Assembly: GCF_030816715.1 (NCBI RefSeq)
Contig: NZ_JAUSYH010000001.1
Location: forward strand, 6,572,001-6,636,000
Origin: Streptomyces achromogenes
GTDB lineage: Bacteria > Actinomycetota > Actinomycetes > Streptomycetales > Streptomycetaceae
Direction: 5' to 3'
Length of the DNA: 64,000 bases
The position numbers were made by a program, and so were the translations under genes. This document shows, piece after piece, positions 17,099-23,245 of the stretch. Under the pieces are notes generated by a model that searched no databases, was not told the origin of the DNA, and worked only from the letters and a program-made list of their open reading frames with translations. The first letter of the stretch is position 1. Each line of letters begins with the position of its first letter.

Positions 17099-17509
17099 GG
17101 GTGTTCGCCCCCTTGCCTGGATGGACTGTCCGGCTGGGCTGCCCGGGAGGGCGTCGTCATCGTCAGGGGAATCGTCATGGGACCGCGCAACGAGCGTATC
17201 GCGTTGGTGACGGCAGTCAACGGTACGCGATACCGTCGGGGAGAGGGCGCCGACGGCGTGACCGTGCGGACGGTCCGGGACGAGGGCGCGCGGTGCGGCC
17301 CTGCGGACGGTCCGCGAGCACCGCACGACGAGCCTGCAGGCCGGCAGACCACACCCCGACGCCTCCCGGTCGCGGGAGGACCGGGCCGCACGCGCAAGCC
17401 GGCGGAGCATGACCGACACACAGGAGGACCGGCCGCACGGACCCGCAGCGGACGGCCGCGACGGCCGTGCCGCGACCGGGCGGATCATTCACGGCAGAGG
17501 GGAAAGGCG
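17099..17509. other. Divergent promoter region between CoA ligase and acyl-CoA dehydrogenase
   Basis: A 411-bp stretch without a convincing gene. Its main feature is the long-spaced inverted repeat at 17196-17233. A GGGGAAAGG ribosome-binding site for the dehydrogenase lies just before 17510. Confidence 0.8.
17196..17233. promoter_or_regulatory. Inverted repeat, candidate PaaX operator
   Basis: GTATCGCGT (17196-17204) and its exact complement ACGCGATAC (17225-17233) are separated by 20 bp, placing the arm centres 29 bp apart. GTGAC and GTCAAC extend the symmetry loosely inward. The site lies about 100 bp upstream of the ligase gene. The outer arm sequence recurs upstream of the hydratase gene at 11277. 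Confidence 0.55.
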
Positions 17510-18820
17510 ATGCCCGCAGCGATGCCCGCGTTCTCGATCGATCCGGCCCGGACCGCTTGGTGCGCCGAACTGCGCGCACTGGCCGCCGACCGGCTGCGCC
17601 CACTCGCGGAGAAGGGCGAACCGGGCCGGGTCAACCGCCCGCTCGTCGCCGAACTCGGCCGCCTGGGGCTGTTGTCCCGGCTGTTCACCTCCGGCGCGGT
17701 CGACCTCTGCCTGATGCGTGAATCCCTCGCGTACGCCTGCACCGAGGCCGAGACGGCGCTCGCCCTGCAAGGGCTGGGCGCCCACCCGGTCCACGCGCAC
17801 GGCACCCCCGCCCAGCGCCGCCGCTGGCTGCCCGACGTCGCCGAGGGCAGTGCGGTGGCCGCGTTCGCGCTGAGCGAGCCCGGCGCCGGCTCGGACGCGG
17901 CCGCGCTGTCCCTGGCCGCCGAGCGCGACGGAACGGACGGCTGGCGGCTCACCGGCGAGAAACGCTGGATCTCCAACGCGCCCGAGGCCGATTTCTACAC
18001 GGTTTTCGCGCGCACCACCCCGGGGGCGGGCGCGCGGGGCGTCACCGCCTTCCTGCTCCCGGCCGACCGTCCCGGCCTCACCGGGTCCGCCCTCGACATG
18101 CTCTCCCCGCACCCCATCGGCGCCCTCCGCCTCGACGCCGTCCCGGTCACCGCGGACGACGTGCTCGGCGAGCCCGACCGAGGTTTCCGCGTCGCCATGG
18201 GCACCCTCGACCTGTTCCGCCCGAGCGTCGGCGCGTTCGCCGTCGGCATGGCGCAGGCCGCGCTCGACGCCACCCTCGCCCACACCGCCTCCCGCGACGC
18301 GTTCGGCGGCAAGCTGCGGGATCTGCAAACGGTTTCCCACCAGGTCGCCGAGATGGCGCTGCGCACGGAGGCGGCCCGGCTGATGGTCCACGCGGCGGCG
18401 ACGGCGTACGACGCCGCCGCCCCGGACGTCCCCCGCCGCGCCGCGATGGCCAAGCTGCTCGCCACCGAGACGGCGCAGTACGTCGTCGACGCGGCCGTCC
18501 AACTGCATGGCGCGTGTGCCCTGCGCCGCGGCCACCTGCTCGAGCACCTCTACCGGGAGGTGCGCGCACCACGGATCTACGAGGGAGCCAGCGAGGTGCA
18601 ACGCGGCATCATCGCAAGGGAGTTGTACGCGGAGCACGCAGGGCGGGCGGAGCCCGGGGCAGGGGTTGGTCACACCGAGCCGGCGGGACGGCACGTCCCC
18701 GCCGCTCCGCCGGACCGGAGCGCGCAGGCCGACCGGAGCGCGCAGGCCGTGCAGACCGCGCAGGCCGAACGAGCCGAACGAGCCGAACGAGCCGAACGAG
18801 TCGACCGGGAGGCCCGGTGA
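17510..18820 (+). CDS. Acyl-CoA dehydrogenase with repetitive C-terminal tail
   Basis: A 436-residue FAD acyl-CoA dehydrogenase. The flavin-contact segments are AFALSEPGAGSDAAAL and GEKRWISNAPEADFYTVFA. The C-terminal helix domain has QLHGACALRRGHLLEHLYREVR and the catalytic-glutamate region RIYEGASEVQRGIIAREL. The normal domain ends near residue 380. About 55 more residues follow, rich in AERAERAER and DRSAQA, encoded by short tandem repeats (18713-18802); this tail is not a family feature. It starts at ATG 17510 after GGGGAAAGG. It overlaps the RidA-like gene by GTGA and probably oxidises a saturated CoA intermediate in the same pathway. Confidence 0.9.
   Translation: MPAAMPAFSIDPARTAWCAELRALAADRLRPLAEKGEPGRVNRPLVAELGRLGLLSRLFTSGAVDLCLMRESLAYACTEAETALALQGLGAHPVHAHGTPAQRRRWLPDVAEGSAVAAFALSEPGAGSDAAALSLAAERDGTDGWRLTGEKRWISNAPEADFYTVFARTTPGAGARGVTAFLLPADRPGLTGSALDMLSPHPIGALRLDAVPVTADDVLGEPDRGFRVAMGTLDLFRPSVGAFAVGMAQAALDATLAHTASRDAFGGKLRDLQTVSHQVAEMALRTEAARLMVHAAATAYDAAAPDVPRRAAMAKLLATETAQYVVDAAVQLHGACALRRGHLLEHLYREVRAPRIYEGASEVQRGIIARELYAEHAGRAEPGAGVGHTEPAGRHVPAAPPDRSAQADRSAQAVQTAQAERAERAERAERVDREAR
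18713..18802 (+). repeat. In-frame 18-bp and 9-bp tandem repeats in the dehydrogenase tail
   Basis: Two exact copies of an 18-bp unit (18713-18730, 18731-18748) and a degenerate third (18749-18766) are followed by three exact 9-bp units GAACGAGCC (18767-18793) and a fourth, GAACGAGTC (18794-18802). All preserve the reading frame, giving DRSAQA and AER repeats. Confidence 0.9.
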
Positions 18821-19218
18821 CCGTCGAGCGCGTCAACCCGCCCGGGCTCTCGCCGCCCACCGGCTTCTCCCATGCCGTCGTCGCCACCGGCGCTCGCATC
18901 GTCTTCCTGGCCGGCCAGACCGCGCTGGACGCCGACGGGAACATCGTGGGGGAGTCGTTGCCGGAGCAGTTCGCGCGGGCGCTCAGGAACCTGCTGGCCG
19001 CGCTGACGGCGGCCGGCGGCACGGCGTCGGACCTGGCGCGCGTCACCGTCTACGTCACGGACGTCGCCGCCTATCGTGAGCACGCCGCCGAACTGGGCGC
19101 GATCTGGCGGCGGTCGGCCGGCCGCGACTACCCGGCGATGGCGGTCGTCGGAATCGTCCGGCTCTGGGACGAGCAGGCACTCGTCGAACTGGACGGGTTC
19201 GCGGTGCTGGCCGGCTGA
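18817..19218 (+). CDS. RidA-family protein lacking the catalytic arginine
   Basis: A 133-residue member of the YjgF/YER057c/UK114 (Rid) family: VFLAGQTALDADGNIVGE, FARALRNLLAALTAAGG, DLARVTVYVTDVAAYREH and RDYPAMAVVGIVRL. In active RidA the YPAR-type segment carries the arginine (Arg105 in E. coli) that holds the substrate carboxylate; here it reads YPAMAVVG, with Met in that place. It therefore belongs with the Rid groups without this arginine and probably does not act on 2-aminoacrylate. In this cluster it may bind or hydrolyse an enamine/imine CoA intermediate (inference). The GTG start overlaps the dehydrogenase stop. Confidence 0.85.
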   Translation: MTVERVNPPGLSPPTGFSHAVVATGARIVFLAGQTALDADGNIVGESLPEQFARALRNLLAALTAAGGTASDLARVTVYVTDVAAYREHAAELGAIWRRSAGRDYPAMAVVGIVRLWDEQALVELDGFAVLAG

Positions 19219-19237
19219 GCGCTCACGCCCGCGCCTC

Positions 19238-19257
19238 GCGACGCGGACCCGCGTCGC
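19238..19257. terminator. Perfect hairpin after the RidA-like gene
   Basis: GCGACGCGG-AC-CCGCGTCGC is a perfect 9-bp stem starting 20 bp after the RidA stop, between convergent genes. It has a strong stem and no T-run. Confidence 0.6.
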
Positions 19258-19378
19258 CACCGCGACCGACGGAACAGGGGACCGGCGCCTGGCACCTGGT
19301 GGCGTGCCCCCCGCGCCCGGCGCCCGGCTACGCGGTGCTGGGAGACGGAAGACAGGGCGACGGCGGCGGCCGAGCGGG

Positions 19379-19573
19379 TCAGGCCGCGACGGCGAGCTGG
19401 TGCACCGTCACGCGGTGCGGGGCCACGACACGGCCGTCGGGCAGCAGTTCGCCCGAGTCGTCGAAGACGATCGTGCCGTCGCACAGCAGGTTCCAGCCCT
19501 GCTCGGGGTGGGCGGCGACGACGTGCACGGGACGGGCGTCGGCAGCAGCGCCGGGAAGCTGGTGGGAACACAT
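19379..19573 (-). CDS. DUF5999 family small protein
   Basis: A 64-residue protein matching the Streptomyces DUF5999 pattern: a start MCSHQLPG, then VHVVAAHPEQGWNLLCDGTIVFDDSGELLPDGRVVAPHR. I start at 19573 because the minus strand has GGAGG seven bases upstream and the family begins MCSHQ. Two cysteines and one histidine could bind metal, but there is no known function. It is a lone gene, convergent with the RidA-like gene. Confidence 0.8.
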   Translation of the reverse strand: MCSHQLPGAAADARPVHVVAAHPEQGWNLLCDGTIVFDDSGELLPDGRVVAPHRVTVHQLAVAA

Positions 19574-19802
19574 CGCGCACCTCCACGTCGGCGGGGTCGG
19601 CCGTCCGGTCGGCCCGCATGCGTAGACCATGCGCCCGGCCCGGAGTCATCGCCAGGGCACGCCCGAAAGCGTGACAGCACCAGGACAACTCCCGGACGGT
19701 ACGTCGACGACCGGTGCGGACTCGCCACCGAAGGAGTGACGATCACCGTCCTGGACGCGCGCGCCCGGTACCAGTGGAGGCCCCACAACAGGAGGTTCTG
19801 CC

Positions 19803-20228
19803 ATGTTCTTGCGCCCCGCCCTGTCCGCGGCCGCCGGTGCCGCCCTGCTTCTGCTGGCCGCTCCCGCGGTCGTCGCCGTCGCCGACCCGACGGAGTCCGT
19901 CACCGTCGACCCGGTCGGCCGTATCGCCGCCGACGGCACCGTCACGCTCTCCGGCACCTACCGCTGCGCCGCCAACACGGGCCCGGTCTTCGTCAGCTCC
20001 TCGGTCGGCCAGGACTCCCACGTCACGCACGGCCTCGGCGGCACCCGTGCCGTGTGCGACGGCGCCGAGCACACCTGGAAGAACACCGGCAAGGCGACCC
20101 CGAACGACCTCGCCCCCGGTGCGGCACGGGTCGAGGCCACCCTGATGGAACTCCGCCCCGACAGCGGCCTGCCCCTGCCCCGCTTCCACGCGACACAGAA
20201 GAGGGACGTCACGCTGACCGAGAGCTGA
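19803..20228 (+). CDS. Secreted DUF6299 family protein
   Basis: A 141-residue exported protein. The N-terminus is a signal peptide (MFLRPALSAAAGAALLLLAAP, likely cleaved near residue 27). The mature part is an immunoglobulin-like beta domain (VTVDPVGRIAADGTVTLSGTYRC) with two cysteines at about 55 and 84, which probably form a disulfide. It matches the Streptomyces DUF6299 family, whose function is unknown. An AGGAGGTTCTGCC leader precedes the ATG. Confidence 0.8.
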   Translation: MFLRPALSAAAGAALLLLAAPAVVAVADPTESVTVDPVGRIAADGTVTLSGTYRCAANTGPVFVSSSVGQDSHVTHGLGGTRAVCDGAEHTWKNTGKATPNDLAPGAARVEATLMELRPDSGLPLPRFHATQKRDVTLTES

Positions 20229-20253
20229 TCCCGGCAGTTCCCGCGCGGCGGTC

Positions 20254-20301
20254 CACGGTGCAGCCCACGGTGCAGGCTCATGGTGCGGGCCCACGGTGCA
20301 G
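20254..20301. repeat. Four 12-bp tandem repeats downstream of the DUF6299 gene
   Basis: CCACGGTGCAG occurs at 20254, 20266 and 20291, with a degenerate copy (TCATGGTGCGG) at 20279, giving a 12-13 bp period. The array begins 25 bp after the DUF6299 stop and may be the remains of a terminator region. Confidence 0.7.
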
Positions 20302-20331
20302 GTGAGGACCGGGACCGCCGAAAGCCGGTGG

Positions 20332-20545
20332 TCAGGGTCTGGTCAGCTCGAACCAGACCGACTTGGCGCCCCCACTGGGGGAGTTGCCCCAGGCCGAGGC
20401 CAGGGCCAGGGCCAACAGCAAGGAGACGCCGAACGTGGAGACGAGCCCGCGGGCGCAGGCCGCTCCTCTTCGACCTGGACCGGCGTTCCTGCGTCGGCGT
20501 GCACCTGGACGTACGCGAAGAAACGGCTGTCCTACGTCCGGGTCG
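20332..20545 (-). pseudogene. Decayed ATP-binding (HATPase) regulator, C-terminal fragment
   Basis: The minus-strand frame ending at 20332 reads STFGVSLLLALALASAWGN followed by SPSGGAKSVWFELTRP, the normal C-terminal signature of Streptomyces RsbW-like HATPases. Upstream, the expected acidic segment (VQVHADAGTPVQVEEERP) appears in another frame, and no N-box or start is found. This indicates at least one frameshift and loss of the N-terminal half. It is close kin of the intact gene at 10559. Confidence 0.6.
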
Positions 20546-20588
20546 CTGGTATCGATCGCTGTCTGGCGACGTGATCCACCTGGTGATG

Positions 20589-20966
20589 TCAGCCGGTGGG
20601 GTATTCGCTCGGCAGCGGAGCGCGTACGAACTTGGCGCGTCGCTCGTCGCTCGCCGCCAGAGCACGGAAGTTGCTTCGGGCCTGCGTGAGGCTGAGCCGG
20701 CCGTTGGGGCCGCCTCGCACCCGGTCGGCATCGTCGTCGCCCTGGCCGTCGTCCTCCCAGAAGCACACGGGGCAGATCTCGAAGCAGCCGCGCTCATCGA
20801 GCGTCAGGAAGCCGCAGCAGGGACAGGGGTGGGGGCCGTCCTCGGCCTTCCCGTGGTCGTTGACGAACGGAGTGAGCACCAGGGCATCCTGCCCTGCCGT
20901 GCCGCCAACCGCGTGCGAGTTCACGGGCACTGAACTGCGGCGGACATGGCTTGGGCGCGCCGACAT
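20589..20966 (-). CDS. CPCC family cysteine-rich protein
   Basis: A 125-residue protein with the CPCC domain: HPCPCCGFLTLDERGCFEIC, then PVCFWEDDGQGDDDADRVRGG, GPNGRLSLTQARSNF and a C-terminal SEYPTG. Five cysteines in CPCC, C and PVC spacing suggest a zinc ribbon. Function is unknown; relatives are scattered and often near toxin or immunity genes. I chose the ATG at 20966 because GGAGGG and AGGAGG lie upstream on the minus strand. A shorter GTG start near VLTPFVNDHG is possible. It lies just outside the left island boundary. Confidence 0.75.
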   Translation of the reverse strand: MSARPSHVRRSSVPVNSHAVGGTAGQDALVLTPFVNDHGKAEDGPHPCPCCGFLTLDERGCFEICPVCFWEDDGQGDDDADRVRGGPNGRLSLTQARSNFRALAASDERRAKFVRAPLPSEYPTG

Positions 20967-21403
20967 CCCTCCAGGACGCCTCCTTTCCCGCGCGGGTTCG
21001 CGCGGCAGCGCCGCCGTCTTCGCGGTCTTCCCGTGGACGGGGCGCCCGGCAGAAGCGCGGCCCCGGGGCGGAGTCCCGGAGAAGTCCCAGAGGCGCCGTC
21101 GCACCCCCTCCGCGCCCGCGTCCCTGCGGGTCGGAAGGAGTGCGGCGGCATCCGGTGCTCAGATGTCCCGGAAGAGACTGGCGGACGCGGTGAAGTGCGG
21201 CGTTGTGCGGTCGTAGGTCGCTGGCCTGCACGAAGGATATTTCGGATGTCTCACGCTCGTGCCTGTTGATGCAGTCGGAAGTCCCAGAAACGTCCCACGG
21301 AACCGGTACTTCCGACGGCCGCCGTTTCGGCTTTGGGCAGCAGGGAGGCGAAACAGTCGAAGTGCGCTGCTCCACGGCAGCTGGCAACAGACGACGGTGG
21401 CCG
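20967..21403. other. Left island boundary region without genes
   Basis: A 437-bp stretch holding the left direct repeat (21073-21175) and a third, partial copy of the same theme, AAGTCCCAGAAACGTCCCA, at 21279-21297. A minus-strand frame ends in SLFRDI at 21159, echoing the MurA C-terminus EIFRDI, but I see no functional gene. Confidence 0.7.
21073..21175. repeat. Left direct repeat of the island (attL-like)
   Basis: The block has two parts. Positions 21073-21104 match 60919-60950 at 30 of 32 bases (core GAAGTCCCAGAG). Positions 21154-21175 match 61008-61029 at all 22 bases (core TCAGATGTCCCGGAAGA). The sequence between them is similar but diverged. It has the same orientation as the right copy, where the 22-mer encodes the end of MurA. 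Confidence 0.8.
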
Positions 21404-23128
21404 TCATCCCGCTGCAGTGGCGTCCACCTCGCACCAAGGCCGCGAGAGTGCGTCGCTGCCGCCTTCAGGGATGCCGATGACCTCGACAGTCACCCCTCGT
21501 GCCGCCAGCGCCTTCGCCGTCTGCGCGATGGTGATCTGGGAGAAGCCGAAGACGGAGTCCGGGGTCAGGCTCGTGCGGTTCTTGAGGAGCATCGCAAGGA
21601 CGATGCGCTTGGGCGTGTAGTCATCAGGAAGCATGCGTGCGCCTCGACTCAGCCGGGCCACCTTGGCGGAGAATTCGCTGCGGACCCGGGCGGACTCCTG
21701 GAGCAGTTCCACCGCGACCCTGGCCTGGCTGAACAGGTGGCTCAGCGGACCGGAGCCGCCTGCCCGCTTGACGAGGACCAGGGTGTCGTCCGGCGTGAGC
21801 AGGTCGCAGACCTCTACCTGGTCCCTGGGCAGAAGGGGGTTGGCGACGTTCTTGGTGTCGAGGCAGAGCCAGCGGGGCTGGCCGTCAGCCACCGCGTTGT
21901 TGTACTCGTCGGCCACTCTGTTGTTGTAGGCGTTCTCCGACTCGCCGTCCTCCCAGGAGGGGAGGGAGACGGAAGGCAGAGGAGAGAACAGCGCCCGCAC
22001 CGCGGCCTGGCACTCCTCGACATAGGAGGCCCCGGCCTCGTACCACTCGCCGTCCATCAGGAAGAACCGTCTGGAGCCGAAGGACACACCGGTCTCCAGC
22101 CAGGTCAGCGCGCTGGTGACGGCGAGCGTGTCGGCGGTCCCCCTCCGGCGGCCCCTGGCCAGGGTCACCGTTCCTTCGCGCAGTGCCTTCAGGCGCCGGC
22201 CGGGCGGTGCGAGCCGGGCCCGGGTGAGCACGTATCCGAGGTCGAAGTCGTCCGAGAGCAGGGCTCCGTTGTCGCTGTTGATCTGGGTCATGTACGTGGT
22301 GGCCTCCGCGTATGCCGTGTGATGTTCGGAGGGGACACAGACGGAGAAGCTTTCGTCGGCGGGCCGGCCGAGACGGTCGTCCAGGGTTTCGTGGAGGGTG
22401 TCGAGGGTCGTCGGGTCGCTGACCGGGACGAGGTGGTCGACGAACTCCAGCTCCGGGTGCGGGATGTCCTCGCGGCAGATCCTGGCGATGGTCCGCAGGT
22501 CGGAGAGCAGGGCCTCGGGTTCGATTCCGAGGGCGATCCGCAGCCCGCACCCGCCTTGGGCGCTCACGGCTTTGCCGAGGCTGTACCGCGACCGGGTGAG
22601 CGGCAGGTTGTCGAGGTATCCGCCCAGGCTGCGCACGATGCGCGAGTGGTCGCGGATACCCAGCAGTGGGACCGAGGCCCCGCCCGGAACCAGGGAGATG
22701 TCCGTGCGTGCTTGGCCGAGAGATCTCGACACGGCTCCGCGGATCAAGTTCGGGTCCATCTGCCGGATGGCGAACGAGAGTCCGAAACGCTTGTCCTTGA
22801 GGGGTTCGGGGATCAACCGGTACCCCTGGTCGCAGCCGATGGCGTACACCACGCCGTCGACTGCGAGCAGCAGCACGGCTGCGGTGCGGCGGACGCTCTC
22901 GTTGACCACGATGCCTGTGGTGCGTGACATGGGCTCGCACCACGGGGCCTCGGTGCGTTCCATCCCGCACGTGATGTACACAGCCGGGACCCCGAGTGCC
23001 TCCGGTAAATGTGGATCCGCACCGAGGCTGTCCATGAGGGCGGCGTCAAGGGCGTCCAGCATGGCTTCGGTGGTGGGGGCGACGCCAGACAGCCGGTAAA
23101 CGGTGCGTACTTCGGTGTGCGAGGGCAT
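21404..23128 (-). CDS. DUF6119 / TIGR04141 family sporadically distributed protein
   Basis: A 574-residue protein of the TIGR04141 (DUF6119) type. Recognisable parts are RTAAVLLLAVDGVVYAIGCD, then YRLIPEPLKDKRFGLSFAIR and QMDPNLIRGAVSRSLGQART in the N-terminal third, and LCLDTKNVANPLLPRDQVEV with VLVKRAGGSGPLSHLFSQA near 440-490. No catalytic site is agreed for the family, which is patchily distributed and found with defence genes. I start at 23128, where GGAG lies seven bases upstream on the minus strand. It is divergent from the N6-methylase gene across a 117-bp region containing an operator-like palindrome, so the two are probably a functional pair. Confidence 0.85.
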   Translation of the reverse strand: MPSHTEVRTVYRLSGVAPTTEAMLDALDAALMDSLGADPHLPEALGVPAVYITCGMERTEAPWCEPMSRTTGIVVNESVRRTAAVLLLAVDGVVYAIGCDQGYRLIPEPLKDKRFGLSFAIRQMDPNLIRGAVSRSLGQARTDISLVPGGASVPLLGIRDHSRIVRSLGGYLDNLPLTRSRYSLGKAVSAQGGCGLRIALGIEPEALLSDLRTIARICREDIPHPELEFVDHLVPVSDPTTLDTLHETLDDRLGRPADESFSVCVPSEHHTAYAEATTYMTQINSDNGALLSDDFDLGYVLTRARLAPPGRRLKALREGTVTLARGRRRGTADTLAVTSALTWLETGVSFGSRRFFLMDGEWYEAGASYVEECQAAVRALFSPLPSVSLPSWEDGESENAYNNRVADEYNNAVADGQPRWLCLDTKNVANPLLPRDQVEVCDLLTPDDTLVLVKRAGGSGPLSHLFSQARVAVELLQESARVRSEFSAKVARLSRGARMLPDDYTPKRIVLAMLLKNRTSLTPDSVFGFSQITIAQTAKALAARGVTVEVIGIPEGGSDALSRPWCEVDATAAG

Positions 23129-23183
23129 GGCGAGGCTCCGTGGGGCAGGAGGAACGTGTACACGCAATAGACAAGCATTTAGC

Positions 23184-23200
23184 TGTGTACGTTGTCAACG
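23184..23200. promoter_or_regulatory. Island operator motif between DUF6119 and methylase genes
   Basis: TGTGTAC-GTT-GTCAACG fits the motif TGTTGAC-N3-GTCAACG seen at 30117, 30168, 57582 and 57605. It overlaps a 15-bp perfect palindrome, TACGTTG-T-CAACGTA (23188-23202). A second palindrome, CGTGTACACG, lies at 23155-23164. Confidence 0.6.
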
Positions 23201-23233
23201 TAGTTCGCGCTGGAATGGAATTGGGGGTCCGTG

Positions 23234-23239
23234 TACGCT
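23234..23239 (+). promoter_or_regulatory. -10 box of a probable leaderless promoter for the methylase
   Basis: TACGCT fits the Streptomyces -10 pattern TANNNT and ends six bases before the ATG at 23246, with no ribosome-binding site between. That spacing places transcription start at or next to the A of the ATG. Confidence 0.5.
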
Positions 23240-23245
23240 AGGGCT

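Noticed and set aside
17205..17222. A GTGAC...GTCAAC sequence as another copy of the island operator
   Set aside because: The spacing and arms do not fit TGTTGAC-N3-GTCAACG, it lies outside the island, and it is better explained as the inner part of the PaaX-like inverted repeat.
21159..21437. Minus-strand frame ending in SLFRDI, considered as an integrase or murA fragment
   Set aside because: Only the last five residues match MurA (the 22-bp repeat); the rest shows no integrase or MurA similarity, so I treat it as repeat-derived.
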